A stretch of 64,000 nt of DNA from assembly GCA_034509755.1 (NCBI GenBank), contig CM067556.1:8269501-8333500 (forward strand), in the 5' to 3' direction. This stretch comes from Anisodus tanguticus. Lineage: Eukaryota; Streptophyta; Magnoliopsida; Solanales; Solanaceae. Numbering within the stretch: position 1 is the stretch's first letter; the number at the start of each line of letters is the position of its first letter. Positions 23,400-35,345 of this stretch are shown in pieces. The notes under the pieces are model-generated. The model saw only the letters and a program-made list of their open reading frames with translations. It ran no database searches and had not been told where the DNA came from. A program made the translations under genes and the position numbers.

Positions 23400-24002
23400 A
23401 GACAGAGGAGTGTAATGTACGTTTGATGAGTTGACAAATATGGAAATGACATACGATGCAAGCGTGCCACCACGTTGGACGCAGGGATATTTTTGTCTTT
23501 TTATGTTTTTCGTTTTCATCATTACGCTTTTCACTTCCCGTTTCATAATTCTTACTCAAAAAGGTGGAATCTCCCGTTCCAGAACCCCACATCCCGGTCC
23601 GACAGATATGTGAAGAAGGTAAATCATGGTGACCCAATTGATTTTAAAAGTTAGATCGGTATCACGCTGCGCACAAGGGTCATTCCTTCCTTTATTTCAA
23701 GAAGAAACCCTACACTGCCGCTGACGGGATTCGATCCTTGGTCCTTACTCCAAATATCTCCTTGAAACCAATTGAGCTTCTCAAGCGGACTCCCGTTTCA
23801 TAATTCTTAGTGCACTCTGTTATGCCATTCCATGTTGAATTTGAGTATTAAAGTATTAGTTTAAACTTTAAACATAGATTTCAAGTAAAATTTAAAGTTT
23901 TTATTCGCAATTTTTTCAATATAAATTTCAACTCAAATATTGTACTAGCACCTAGAATTGTCTAATTATCAACTCAGTAACAATAGTCAAAGGACTGAGG
24001 TG
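23400..24002. other. Promoter-side flank of EFM4-like gene
   Basis: Upstream of the minus-strand start at 23357. Apart from the tRNA-like block at 23695-23805, nothing was recognised. No clear TATA box was found at the expected distance. Confidence 0.5.
23695..23805 (-). mobile_element. tRNA-like SINE head upstream of EFM4-like gene
   Basis: The minus strand reads AGCTCAATTGG (A-box-like) and, about 45 nt later, GGATCGAATCCC (B-box-like), inside a stretch beginning GTCCGCTTGAG. Spacing and order match a tRNA-derived pol III promoter. It does not fold as an intact tRNA by eye, so a SINE head or tRNA pseudogene is the likely reading. Confidence 0.5.
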
Positions 24003-27000
24003 CAGTGGAGGAACTTGTCCAAAATATTAAGGGAGCGGTAACTACTAATTGAAATTTATAAGAATAAAATATAATTTTATCAAAGATTCAAAATAACATC
24101 AACACAACAAAAATATAATATATAAAAGGAAATACATACCTAGAATTAAAGTGATGCCCTTCGTTCTTTTAAAGACTTGAAATCATTAATAATTGAATCA
24201 GAGCGAAATCTTTCATTTATCTCTTTTTCAATATAAATCATCATATTGTCAACAAGAAATTCATCATCTATCCTACACGCAACATTGTCTTGATTATCTT
24301 CATTGCTGAAAATGATATTTCTGTAGTAGCCGTAGAAACTGGAAGAGTTAAGATAAGGGGGATTATCCTGTCAATCAAGTAATATTTATTCGCCTTCCCT
24401 TTTTTTTCCAAAGCTTCACACAATTCAGACATATTGACAAGTTATTCAATTCTGGATGACTAACAGTATCGAGAATAAAGTGTTGAAGTTGAAATCTCAA
24501 ATTTGTTTTCTCTTGCTCACTAAAATTCACTGGATAGAATTTTTCTACAAGAACACATATATCATCCATATTAAATGTTTCGTAAATATCTTTAGGAATC
24601 AAACTATTGCTTAGGCTAAAAAGCTCCATTGTTTGCACATTAAACTTGTGATCCAATTCCTACAATTGTTGATCAATTGCAACACAAAAGAGATTCACTC
24701 TAAAATGTTGACCCACTGTGATGTGATCCTTCTGATGACGATCACGCCCTGATGCTCTATATAAACATCATTACAATCAGAAGAATCAATATCATGTTGT
24801 TCACAAAATAATGTCACATTTTCATTAATTGATCTCATCCTTCATCTCTCAACTTCTGAATTGATATTTTTGTAGTGCTGACTAAATGTATAGCATTAAG
24901 TATATCTTGGGATTTCTGTTGTAAATCTTGACAAAGACAATATGTAATTTCCATAATCTCTTTCATCATGTGCAAAATCAATATGAACTCAGATGAATTC
25001 ATAATCTTATAAGCAGCATTAGCATCCTCTCGTTAAGAGTAAGTTGATTCATTTTTCCTTATATTTTGAAGAACCACACAAGTTGCATCAGGCATATTTA
25101 TCATACTACAAACAAAAGAAAAATGTGAGCTCCAACGAGTATCTCCAACTCGTTTCAAAGTGCCCATCTGATTTTGTATTTTACCACTATCAAGTTCACC
25201 AATCTCTAGCAAAAGTGATATCTCCTCTAATTTGACAGCTTGCAGCTCATCATGACTCTTACTAGATGAATATATAATATGGACAACAAAAGTCAAGTTT
25301 GAAAAGAAATCATGGATAAGGAAAACTTTTCTGGAAGCAGCAACCAAAGCAAGTTGTAATCTATGTGCAAAGCAATGTATGTAATAAGTATAAGGACAAT
25401 TTTTGAGAAATAATGCTTGCAATGATAATTCGGTTTGGATAGACTTCATTCAAGAATGCCACTGCCCAATCCATTCCACTCTCCTATCATATTACTAGCA
25501 CCATCATACCCTTGCCCATGGATAATTGAAACATCAAGACGATACCGAGAAAGAACATCACAAACCGTTTTTTTTAAGAGTGATAGCCATAGTGTCCTTA
25601 ACATTCACAAGATCAAAAATCGTTCTTGTATACAACTTTTTTTATCAACAAACCTCAAAATAATAGTCATTTGCTCCCTTAGAGATTCATCACGTGATTC
25701 ATCAACAATTATGCAAAATTTAGAATTTCCAATCTCTTATCGGATATAGCTTTTCACTTTACTAGAAATGATATGAAAGATTTCCCTTTGAATTAGATGA
25801 AAAGTATACTTTGAATTATATGGAGCATTCTCTAGCACTACTTTTGCAAGTTCATCATTGTATGATGCTAAAAGTTTGATCATTTCAAGAAAGTTACCTC
25901 TATTTTTTATCTCAGTGATTCGTTATGGCCTCTAAAAGCACAAGCTTGAAACGTGAGCCAACGAATTGAATCAATAGACTCTTGAGACGAAGTCTATTTT
26001 TGCTAATTTGATCGGAACTCTGCACGTTAAGGACATTTATGATGTGCATTGACTGATTGAACAAGTCTTGAGAAGATTTCAATGCATTATTGTGAGACGA
26101 ACACAGTCTCTCACCAATATGATTAAGAAAAGCACAACTCTTCCCAGCATTGACCTTTCTCCATGCTTTAAATCCTTTTCTAGTAAAGACATTAACTCGA
26201 GGATGCCCACTTGGCTTTTTACTGAACAAGTAACAAAGCAAACAATAAGCAGCATCATTAGTCGGTGAGTACTCTAGCCATGAAGGAAAAATTTTGAACC
26301 AAGATGCTTAAAATCGCCTTGGACGTCTATCTCTATTGAGAGGATACTTTTCAACTTGAAATTGATAGGGACCCCAATTGAGATAAGCTCTTCGAACTTC
26401 ACCTCTTCGATTCACTGGATATTCCCAAATTTGGGGACACTTTTCGGGGTCACGTTCTAAACAATTGACATCAAATTCATCCATTGTGACTTTTTGAATC
26501 TTGCAAGGTTGTTAATCCAGTTGAACCGTTTGATCATCGGTATGGTGCTTTTCAAGTGTCGATGTTGAAGCTATACAATTTTCATCTTTGCTGAAAGCTT
26601 TCCTCTTGAAAAATGCATCAATTTTCTTATGTTTGACCATCGTACCACTCCTAAAAAATACATAAATCAATTATCAAATATGAAAGATCATAATCAATTG
26701 ATCACATTTTAACACACTTTTTTAGACAATTTCAACTCAGCTTATATTTTAAAACAATTACATATTATCCTTTTAAAAAACAATTATTATATATTAAAAT
26801 AGATTACAATCCACTTGAATTGTCAAAATAAGTAATAAAATATTAATTGTCTTTATGTGGTGGTGGCCGGTGGGGATGGAACCCACTAGCACATCACTCA
26901 CCATTTGAAATCAATTTTAAAAGAATGTGTAGTGACACTATGACAGACAACTAAATTTCTATTATTCGCCCCAAAATTCATTTACTGATGGTAGCAATTT

Positions 27001-27371
27001 ATTTTTCTCTCCAAAAAAAATTGATTTTGTACCAACATAAAGCTAAATAGAAGATTTACCACAGTTAAAAACATGTAAAATAAGAAAATTACAATGAGAA
27101 GAAAATTTACATGTGTTAACGCGACGGTGAATTTAGGGCAACCGGGGAAGGTTGGAATGCACAGGAGAGAGAGGAGAGTCGTATTGGGAGAAGAGTTGTG
27201 TTATGGAGAGGGCAAAATACCACAATTATTAGATGAAGCTCAATATCTCTCGGTACCCAAAAATAAATAAGGCCCATTTGTTTGTGGATTGAGTAGTAGT
27301 GTATTAAAATAATTCTAATTTTTTTGAGGGATACCACGGGTCCCCTCCGCTCCTACAATCATCTGCCACTG
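24003..27371 (-). mobile_element. hAT transposon with TIRs and 8-bp target duplication
   Basis: The ends begin CAGTGGAGGAAC (24003) and, on the other strand, CAGTGGCAGATG (from 27371). Flanking 8-mers are CTGAGGTG (23995-24002) and CTGAAGTG (27372-27379), identical at 7 of 8 positions. The inside codes on the minus strand for a TTF-zinc-finger hAT transposase. Length is 3369 bp. A related-looking short element lies at 57068-57203. Confidence 0.87.
24180..26640 (-). pseudogene. Broken TTF-type hAT transposase
   Basis: The reading begins at the ATG at 26640 (MVKHKKIDAFFKRKAF) and is soon interrupted by a stop and by frame changes. Visible family blocks in order are CPQIWEYPVNRRG and AYCLLCYLF (TTF zinc finger, about 26430-26220), GFKAWRKV, then DUF4371-like sequence. 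The hAT core CFAHRLQLALVAA follows near 25370-25330, then GDTRWSSHF near 25145-25120. A C-terminal dimerisation-like block, IDDEFLVDNMMIYIEKEI, ends near 24200. It cannot make a full protein; it might still supply a partial transcript. Confidence 0.85.
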
Positions 27372-27625
27372 CTGAAGTGAATGGAGTCTAAGATTTTTAC
27401 TAAATAAAATTAAAATATTATAGTTAAAATTGTAGATCGTAATGCAATTGTCCAAAATACTAGGGCAATTGGAGTCAAGATTTTTATGAAACAAAATTAA
27501 AACATAAAGAACTAAATACATGGAAAAAAAATTACATAATGTATATGACCAAGAAAAATATGTCTAACTGCACAATGTGATTCACCAAATAGGTCAATGA
27601 ATACCTTTTGGAGAAGGATGACTCT

Positions 27626-27928
27626 GCCACTGCAGAATGATCTTTTGACAATTTAGCTATTTCAAAAAAAAAAATAGTACATTTTTTTTTATGTGGTGTC
27701 TAGTATTTGAACTTTAATTAATATAGATTCACGCCAAAAAAAATTATTGGAGAAAGCGCTGCCCAGCAAATGTAAGTCTATTCACAATCTTTTGTAGATA
27801 AGCCACTGCAGAATGGTCTTTTGACAACTTACCTATTCCAAAAAAAAAAAATAGTAGTGTTATTTTTTTTTATGTGGTATTCGATATTTGAACGTCAAAA
27901 AAATTTATTGGAGAAAGCGCTCCCCATC
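27626..27928. repeat. Imperfect tandem duplication, ~130-bp units
   Basis: GCCACTGCAGAATG-TCTTTTGACAA starts at 27626 and again at 27802. Both units continue through a poly-A, a T run, ATGTGGT, and finish with GGAGAAAGCGCT. The unit lengths differ by about 15 bp. Origin unknown. Confidence 0.8.
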
Positions 27929-28145
27929 TCCCAACACCTCACCCCCAACCTGCACTACCCCGCCTCTCGAACCAACTCAACCCCCGCCAATGCAACCCTA
28001 GCACCCTGGACCCCCACTTCCCGACCAACCCAAACCCCATCACCCACCACGAACCTTACCACCCCGCCCCATAAAACCCCTGTCTCATCACCCCAACCCC
28101 CCGCCCCCCACAACTCCCACCCACACCATTCACCTATCTCCATAA
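27929..28145. repeat. Strand-asymmetric C-rich low-complexity block
   Basis: About 215 bp on the plus strand are very rich in C, with CCCC/CCCCC runs separated by short A/T spacers and almost no G. The minus strand has closely spaced G runs, for example GGGG-TTTTAT-GGGG-C-GGGG. The open frames here are composition artefacts. Confidence 0.75.
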
Positions 28146-29350
28146 TATTTTGCTAGATTATATATAAATAATTAATTTTATTACTTATTTATCAAATAAA
28201 ATAATAAAAATCAATATTTTTCAGATTATTACCAAACATACCCTTAATGTTGATTGTATCACTGGACTACGTCTAAAAATTGATTTGATTACAGTCAATT
28301 CGTGCAAAGTTCAACTTCAAAGATATAAGATTAATCAAAGTGCTTAAAATTTCGACCGATTACATTGATTGATTGCTTAAAAAAAGTGGATGAGTACCCT
28401 TGCTCTCCGGAGAGAGGCATAAAGCAAGAGTTGTCTTCTGTATTACACTGATCAGTAAGTCAATTTCTTTAATTCTCAAGAAATGAGCTGTACGATGCAT
28501 CGCCCAAATCATTTCTTAATTCTTAATTTTCACCCTCATTCAAAGACATTTCAGAAATTCCAGAATTCATATATAGGAAAGGACATGTAGCCTTCATGAA
28601 GCCCATTTTCCGATGCAAATTCGTATATCCTTAATATACAAATAAATGATTAAAAATAATACAAAGAATTTACTAATAAATATAAAGATCTTAGTACGGT
28701 AAGATTTTCTTTTTAAAATTGTAAGTGACATAAAATATTATCTCGTTCAAAAAAAGATAATATTTGATATGCAAAATGGTATCTCAGAATTAAGATCTTT
28801 GACTTACAATCTTTTGCTCCACCTCACTCTCTATTTCTACCTCTCCTTCTCTAGTAAGCCAAGTTTCATCATGTTTGATTGAGTATTAGGATAGGTAACT
28901 TATATTTAAAAGCCGATACAAAATTTTAAGGTGATGAGTTCAATATTTAAAATCTTGAGCATTAAATTCACTATATTTTTAAAATTATAAATTCATAATT
29001 TAATATTTATTAATATTTTATTATGTTTTTTTGCAATATATCTATATTTTGGGTTAAAATATTTAATTTGATTGAACCTGTAGCAAATAAAGTTATATCC
29101 ACTACTGGTTATATTAATGGTAGTATCATGAATATTTCAAATTTCTATTCTGCAGATCTGTCTTTTTATTGCGATTTTCTTACTTGGTGGATAATCATGT
29201 CTCCCTCTTAATGTACATTACTAACTTTCCTTATGTGTAGACATTTGTCTTACCAGTTCTTTATTACCTTTGATATTAATGTACTCCCTTGTGTATAAAT
29301 TAGAGACAAATGAACATGAATGAAAAGCAACTTAAAGGAAAATTCTTTTA
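28146..29350. other. A+T-rich sequence including the probable LTR of the next copia element
   Basis: No gene seen. The part immediately before 29351 should be the 5' LTR, because a primer-binding site follows. It contains TGTATAAATTAGAGAC near 29292. The LTR start could not be placed, since the element has no 3' LTR here for comparison. Confidence 0.5.
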
Positions 29351-32300
29351 TGGTATCAAGAGTCATAGTCACACTGCAATAAAAAAAATTAGGGGTTTCA
29401 GCAGAATTTTTTTTCTGATTTTCTCATAGCTGAAAACACCTCCACCAATGCTTCCCTACCCATGGAAGTTGAACCAATTGTTTCAACTATTCCACCATTA
29501 TCAATCAATACTACCTCTATCATTCCACCATTAACAACTTCCCAAGCCTACCCTAATTTAGTGTTTCCTCCCCTGCAACTCACAGTCACAACAACTTGTT
29601 CTATTCCCCCACTTCCATCACAAACATCAAATACATCCACAATAATCACACCTTCTATTTCACTTTCTCCTTCATCTAATCTCACTCAAGAACCATCACT
29701 TTTGTCTATAAATGCATCTGCTCAAGCTCCTATCAAGCTTACACCATCAAACTATCAAATTTGATACACTCAGTGGCGCTCACTATTGATAGGATACATA
29801 TTCACAAGTTATGTTGTCAATTTTGGCGGACACCTCATGTGATGTGTGGACCACCTTGCATAATATTTATGCAAGACCTTCTCGTGCTAGAATCTTGGGT
29901 CTAAAGGAATCTCTTGCTCAAGTCACGAAAGGTTCACAATCCATGTCATCTTATCTCCAACATATCAAGCAATTGGTTACTACACTTAATTCTGCTAGAG
30001 CAGCTCTTACCATGGATGATATAACTCTTCCCATGGTTTGTCATCTGAATATCGAGGGATTTGTGATTCTCTCTGCACAAATGACTCACCTATCACTTTT
30101 GATGAACTTCACGAAAAGTTATGTGACTATGAGACATATTTTCTTCGCCAGAGTAATGCTTTTGCAATGCCAATCACTGTCAATTTTGTTGCCAAGAATA
30201 ACTCAAACAACTCTCGCAACAACAAAAATAATCGGTAGTCCAGTTCTCAATCCCAAAATATCCACAGTAACCGTAACAATCAGACAACAAATTCAAGATA
30301 GAATAATAGACAAGGTACCCGTGTGATATGTCAATACTGTGACAAAATCGGGCACATTGTCAAGCAATGCCAAAAATTATCGATAGTTTTTCCATGGTTT
30401 TATTTCTATATGAGATCTTTCGGGACTTCAAATTCAACATGCAACTTTAAACCAAGTGTCAACTTTGTCTCATCTTCCACCAGCTCTGCTGATTGGTTGG
30501 TTGATTCAGGTGCATCTCACCATGTTACTAATGACCTCTAAAATCTGTCACTCCATTCTGATTATGATGGTGATAATGTTTTGATTGGTGATGATAAAGT
30601 TTTGAATGTGACACACAATGATTCCACTACTCTTAATACTTTTACTCGTCCTCTTCACTTGTCCAATGTTCTTTGTGTTCCAAAAATAAAAAAGAATTTA
30701 ATTTATGTTTACCAATTGTGCAACCAGAACAATGTTTCTGTTGAATTCTCACCTTTTTCATTTATTTTGAAGAACTATCGCATGTGGCCGCCTATTGTAG
30801 CAGGGGAACCTAGAGATGGAGTTTATGAGTGGCCTATCAAATCCAAGTCCATGGCATCTGCCACTTCATCACGTTCATCATATTTTGTTCATCTTTCATC
30901 GGTCTCAACTTGACATTGTCTTCTTGGTCATTCGTCTTCTCCTATTTTACGTCAAATTTTTAGTCACTTGGACATTCCTGCCAAGTCTGTTTCCTCCACC
31001 TTTTTTGTAATTCATGCAAGTGTAATAAAATGCATAAAAATTTATTTGTAATTTCCTCAATAAGATCTTCTTCTCCATTAGAGATGATATACTCACATGT
31101 ATGGGGTCTTGCTCCAATCAATTCTATCGATGGTTTTCATTACTATCTCATTTTTGTTGATCACTTCACCAAGTATGCTTGGTTATTTCCATAAAAAGAA
31201 ATCTGAGGTTTCCCAATTTTTTCTAAAATTTAAGATCATGGTTGAAATTGTTTTCAATAGATCCATTGTTTCTTTTTACTCCGATAATGGTGGTGAGTTC
31301 ATTTATCTTCGAGAATTCTTTGCTTTCAATGAAATTTCTTATTTCTTAACTCCTCCCCACACACATGAACACAATGGTACCGATGAGCGTCGTTATTGGC
31401 ATATTGTGGAAACATGTATTATCCTTCTTCATGATGCCAAACTTCCTTTATCTTTTTAGTCTTTTGCTTTCCAGACATCTGTCTATCTTATCAATCGGGT
31501 GCCGACTCCTTTGCTTAATAATGAGGCGCTGTATTTTCGTATATTTAGTAGCCTTTCAAATTATCAAAATCTCTGAGTCTTTGGTTGTCTATGTTATTCA
31601 TGGTCGCGTTCCTATTCTGAAAACAAATTAGAGCCTCGTTTGAAACGGTGTGTCTTTGTGGAATACACTACTAATCAAACTGCCTATAAGTGCTTTGATC
31701 CTTCCACGTCTAAGATATTTATCTCTCAACATGTCAAATTAGTAGAGCATGAGTTTTTTTTCTCTACTTTGGCTTTCACAGCTTCTCACCTTAAAGAACA
31801 AACACTATCAACATGGGCTCTTCATTTTGTTGTGCCTACTCTTTCATCTCCTTCAACTAAATCAGCCCCTTTGATGGTCACTCACTCTATCGATAAAAGT
31901 TCTTCTTCTTGCTACTTGACATCACCAAGTAATGGTCATTCATCAGATGAGTTCATGGGAATATCATCAAGACATGGGTCATCACCTAGTGTGTGTACCA
32001 ACTCAAATCCTATTAGTGTGTGTACCTCATCAAGACATGGGTCATCACCTAGTGTGTGTATCAACTCAAATCCGGCCCACTGGCAACTTATACATTTGAC
32101 AGAGGATGTATATATGGCACAACCACAAGGCTTTGTTGATCCTACTTGGCCTGATTATGTATGTAAATTGCATAAGGCTTTATATGATCTCAAACAAGCA
32201 TCGCAGACTTGGTACTCAGAATTACGGGATTATTTTATTTCTTTGGATTTGCAGTATCCCAATCTAACCATTGTCTATTTATTTATTCTAAGCTCGATGT

Positions 32301-32396
32301 AATCATATACTTGGTGGTCTGTGTTGATGATTTGATTGTGACAAGAAATAATCAGAAGGCAATTGATATCTTTATTGGTAAGCTTGGCAAGTAGTT
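29351..32396 (+). mobile_element. Degenerate, 3'-truncated Ty1/copia retrotransposon
   Basis: TGGTATCAAGAG at 29351 is a primer-binding site for initiator tRNA-Met. Gag follows in shifted frames (29462-30320), with a zinc knuckle CQYCDKIGHIVKQC at 30329-30370 and the protease site WLVDSGASHH near 30500. Integrase shows DNGGEF near 31280 and a mutated ERKH-type block near 31385. The reverse transcriptase lacks its N-terminal part: coding jumps from a gag-pol linker to DVYMAQPQGFVDP near 32105. It ends after the VCVDDLIV motif, so RNase H and the 3' LTR are missing. Stops and frameshifts throughout make it inactive. Confidence 0.9.
31964..32073 (+). repeat. 63-bp in-frame tandem duplication within copia pol
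   Basis: TCATCAAGACATGGGTCATC begins at 31964 and again at 32027. The second unit is cut at 32073, where sequence joins reverse transcriptase. The period of 63 bp equals 21 codons and preserves the frame. It may mark the deletion that removed the start of reverse transcriptase. Confidence 0.88.
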
Positions 32397-32614
32397 TTTA
32401 ATTACATGGTCTGAGCCTCACTCGAAAAAGATTAATTAGGAAAAACAGAATTTATGAATTAAATGTAAGACAATTTTCCTTCATATGCAGATTTTTCCTT
32501 TTATCTGAGAATGTAAAAACACAAACGAATCGTATATCCTAATTATCTTTAAAAGAAAAGTTCCTCCTTACTAAAATTCAAAGAGATCAACTTGAATGAA
32601 ATTTGTTCAAATCT

Positions 32615-33166
32615 TTATCTTGAACAAACTGGTTCTTCAGCAATAGTTTCCAACAATGGTTTCTTTGACCCACACATAGACAACCTGTGCTTAAACTCTT
32701 CACTTGAAAACTTTTCAATATCATCAAAATTCAACTTAGGCAAAGCTGATACTTGTTCATAATAATTACTTTGACTCTCTTTAATTTCCACAGCAGATGA
32801 CTCAGCACATTCAGGCAAGATTCTAAAACTTCCAATTGACACCCTTTTGGAAACTGAGTTAGCAGTAAGTAACAAAGCTCCCATATCACCTGCTGACACA
32901 AATGAATTCAATCTCTTCATTGGAAACATAGCATAAACATTTCCCATTTCAAGATCTTCATCAGCATTAAGGGCTGAAAATCTCCTGCCAATATGAAGTG
33001 ACCTTGTGTTTACTAGAAAGAAATTAGGAGTCTCCAGCATGAGTTCTGCTGCTTTTATTGGTTGATAAAAGTGACTTATTTCACCACTTGGGTATATGAC
33101 TTTTACGCCTCTTGATTGCTTGTTGCCTCCTGGTCCTGATAAGGTGCAAGAAATATAGTTGCCCAT
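32615..33166 (-). CDS. PADRE (DUF4228) domain protein, intronless
   Basis: 183 aa. The start MGNYISC carries a glycine-2 N-myristoylation signal and a nearby cysteine for palmitoylation, suggesting membrane anchoring. The DUF4228/PADRE core follows: GVKVIYPSGEISHFYQPIKA, a central FFLVNTRSLHIGRRF block and VYAMFPMKRLNSFVSAGDM. The variable acidic C terminus ends in KPLLETIAEEP, a common conserved end. The family is plant-specific and often induced by pathogens or abiotic stress; the biochemical role is unknown. A compound AT/GT microsatellite lies about 140 bp upstream of the ATG, where the core promoter would be. Frame is intact. Confidence 0.92.
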   Translation of the reverse strand: MGNYISCTLSGPGGNKQSRGVKVIYPSGEISHFYQPIKAAELMLETPNFFLVNTRSLHIGRRFSALNADEDLEMGNVYAMFPMKRLNSFVSAGDMGALLLTANSVSKRVSIGSFRILPECAESSAVEIKESQSNYYEQVSALPKLNFDDIEKFSSEEFKHRLSMCGSKKPLLETIAEEPVCSR

Positions 33167-33303
33167 ATTAATAACACTGGCCAGACACTATGATTATAAA
33201 AAGAAATACGATTTTTTTGGAGGATTGGAGAAAATAGAGGAGAGTTGTAGATGAGTTCTTGGATTTGATAGTTTGTTGAGGATGAGGAATGAGGTTGTGG
33301 TTG

Positions 33304-33306
<3 letters not shown>

Positions 33307-33359
<53 letters not shown>

Positions 33360-33365
33360 GGGGGG
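33307..33365. repeat. Compound (AT)18(GT)8(G)n microsatellite, PADRE promoter or leader
   Basis: (AT)18 at 33307-33342 is followed by GT repeats to about 33358 and a G run to 33365. It lies 141-199 bp upstream of the PADRE start on the minus strand. No other TATA-like element is closer, so the AT run may serve as one. Confidence 0.9.
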
Positions 33366-33366
33366 C

Positions 33367-33961
33367 AATGTTGGTAGGAAAATGAGGTAAAGTCAAATAA
33401 ATATTAGGATGAGTAGAAGACAGTTGTATAAAGTAAGGAGAAAAAGAATGTGGAAGAAATGAGAGTAGCCACGTGACAGTTGACATCCGCGTCTGATGAT
33501 TTACATATACATGTGTACCCGAAATCGAAAGGAAAGTACGTTTATCTAGTTGGTCTCTATGATTGAGAGGGGGTCTAATTTCTTTGTTTCTTTTTTTTAT
33601 TAAATGCATGTGGAGGTCACTCATCTTTGATCTAACTTTACGTATCATTATTACCGAATTCTGGTATCACACAAATAGATTTACGTGTTTTTCTGCAACA
33701 TAGTGGATGCTAGTCGTATTTACTAAAGTAGATAGAGGCAAAAATTAAAATAGAGTTGTTTTACTTGGGAGTTTTCGAGGACGTGTCTTTGTTGTTCCTA
33801 TTATCATGAAAATTGAAAACTTTGACCAAGATTAATTTAGTTTGGCTCATATTCCCATAGGCAGAGTAGCTAGAGTCCGTAAGGGGTTCATCTGAAACTC
33901 ATTCACTCAAAAATTACATTGTGTATATAATGTTAATTTTTTTTGTAATTATAAATATATT
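33367..33961. other. Upstream flank of the PADRE gene
   Basis: Distal promoter region of the PADRE gene, A+T-rich. No further gene or element recognised before the LTR starting near 33962. Confidence 0.5.
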
Positions 33962-34244
33962 TGTTAAAATTAAGAGGAAACGTAAATTTAGAGAGAAGAA
34001 AAATAATGAGAGAATTCTTTTTTGCTTTTCATTCATCACAATGATCTCCTTATATAGAGATACATCCTTTCTTTTTCTAGTCTAACAAGAAAAAACCTAT
34101 TCTAGTAAAACTACCATAATTACAATTTACCAAAAATAAATTATTAGACTTAGAATAGGATTCTACCAAAAATAAACTATTAGACAACTTAATTTGTCAA
34201 GTCTCACATGGACACAACTGGTCCGTGTCCGTGTTCTCTCAATA
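33962..34244 (-). repeat. 3' LTR of the nested copia element
   Basis: Shares GTCC-CACA-GGACACAACTGGTC and CCGTGTCCGTGTTCTCTCAATA with 40934-41077. It is bounded inward by the polypurine tract at 34245-34254. The outer end (plus strand TGTTAAAATTAAG) is chosen because it gives a terminal CA on the minus strand; no target duplication was found. Confidence 0.7.
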
Positions 34245-34576
34245 CCCCCCTCAAGTTGGAGCATGTACATCTCGAATGCCCAACTTGCCAAGTAAATATT
34301 CATGTTCTGATTTGCCCAAACCCTTTGTAAACACAACGGCTAATTGCTCGTTGGTTGAAACATAGCTCGGAAGTATTATACCATAATGGAGTGCATCCCA
34401 AACATAATGACAGTTAACTTCAATATGTTTAATCCATTCCTGAAATACCGGATTTCGTGCAATATACTACACCGCTTGACTATCACAATATATTTTCACT
34501 GGAGAGTTATGTTCAACGCCCAAGCTATGCAGGATTTCCTTCAACCATTTTAATTCACAGACCGTCATTGCCATTG

Positions 34577-35345
34577 AACGATATGGTCGAACTAATTATC
34601 GACCACTTCACCAGCAAAACTGCCTATAATGCCAACAAACCCAATGTCCCCAGGGCTCATTTATGGCACTTAAAGACTTGGTTGACACGAGCACAACACT
34701 CGGCGGAGTCTTCATTCATTACTAAGCCAAGGTCCCAGGTCTTTTTTTGCTTTTTGCTTTCATCGAATATGATCTACTACTCTTATTTGTCACTCGACCA
34801 TTAATTTCTTCTTTCAAAAAAAAGAATTCCAACAACAAAACTGCTTCCACAACTACGAAAGACAAATTTCTATATCTCGCATCTACAACCTTAGAAAGTA
34901 AACAATCTTTTTCTGCGAGTGAAAACCCTCAAAAACAATGCGAAGGAGTCCTTATGCTCAGTTAGTTGAGGACGCACAACAAAAAACTATCAAAACCCAG
35001 GGTGTAATAGACGAATTGGAAGAAGAAACCTTGCTTACGGAATATGGATTTTTATCCAGTAAGATACGCTTGTTGATATCACCCTGCTTTTGATGAAGTA
35101 GGGTTTATGCCAATCGATCATATTTCGATTATACGGCTGGGTTCTAAACCAAAAAAGGGCATTTGAAAGCAGAGCAAGTATTAGTAGCATAACAAAAAGG
35201 CCTTCCTCGTCATTAATATCTTTGCTCGCGGCATAGGAAGAATCCCCTCCATTTGCTTATTTATTCTTCAAAAAAGACTATATTTCTTTCGGGGTCATAG
35301 ATTAGAGAATTCCCTCTTTCAAGCTTCCTTACATGCATATATTTC
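34577..35345. other. Unidentified ~0.77-kb insert splitting copia RNase H
   Basis: On the minus strand RNase H reads KQHIVSRSSAYAKY down to 35345 and resumes with MTVCELKWLKEILH near 34575. The DNA between does not look like retrotransposon sequence, is less A+T-rich than its surroundings, and has several short open frames but no domain I recognise. I see no TIRs, LTRs or poly-A. Its texture is reminiscent of plant mitochondrial intergenic DNA, but that is only an impression. Confidence 0.55.

Noticed and set aside
27955..28143. Minus-strand glycine/tryptophan-rich open frame
   Set aside because: Produced by the C-rich low-complexity block, no start context or domain.
33103..33648. 181-aa frame upstream of the PADRE gene with an isoleucine-tyrosine repeat
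   Set aside because: It translates the AT/GT microsatellite and overlaps the PADRE start in another frame; not a gene.
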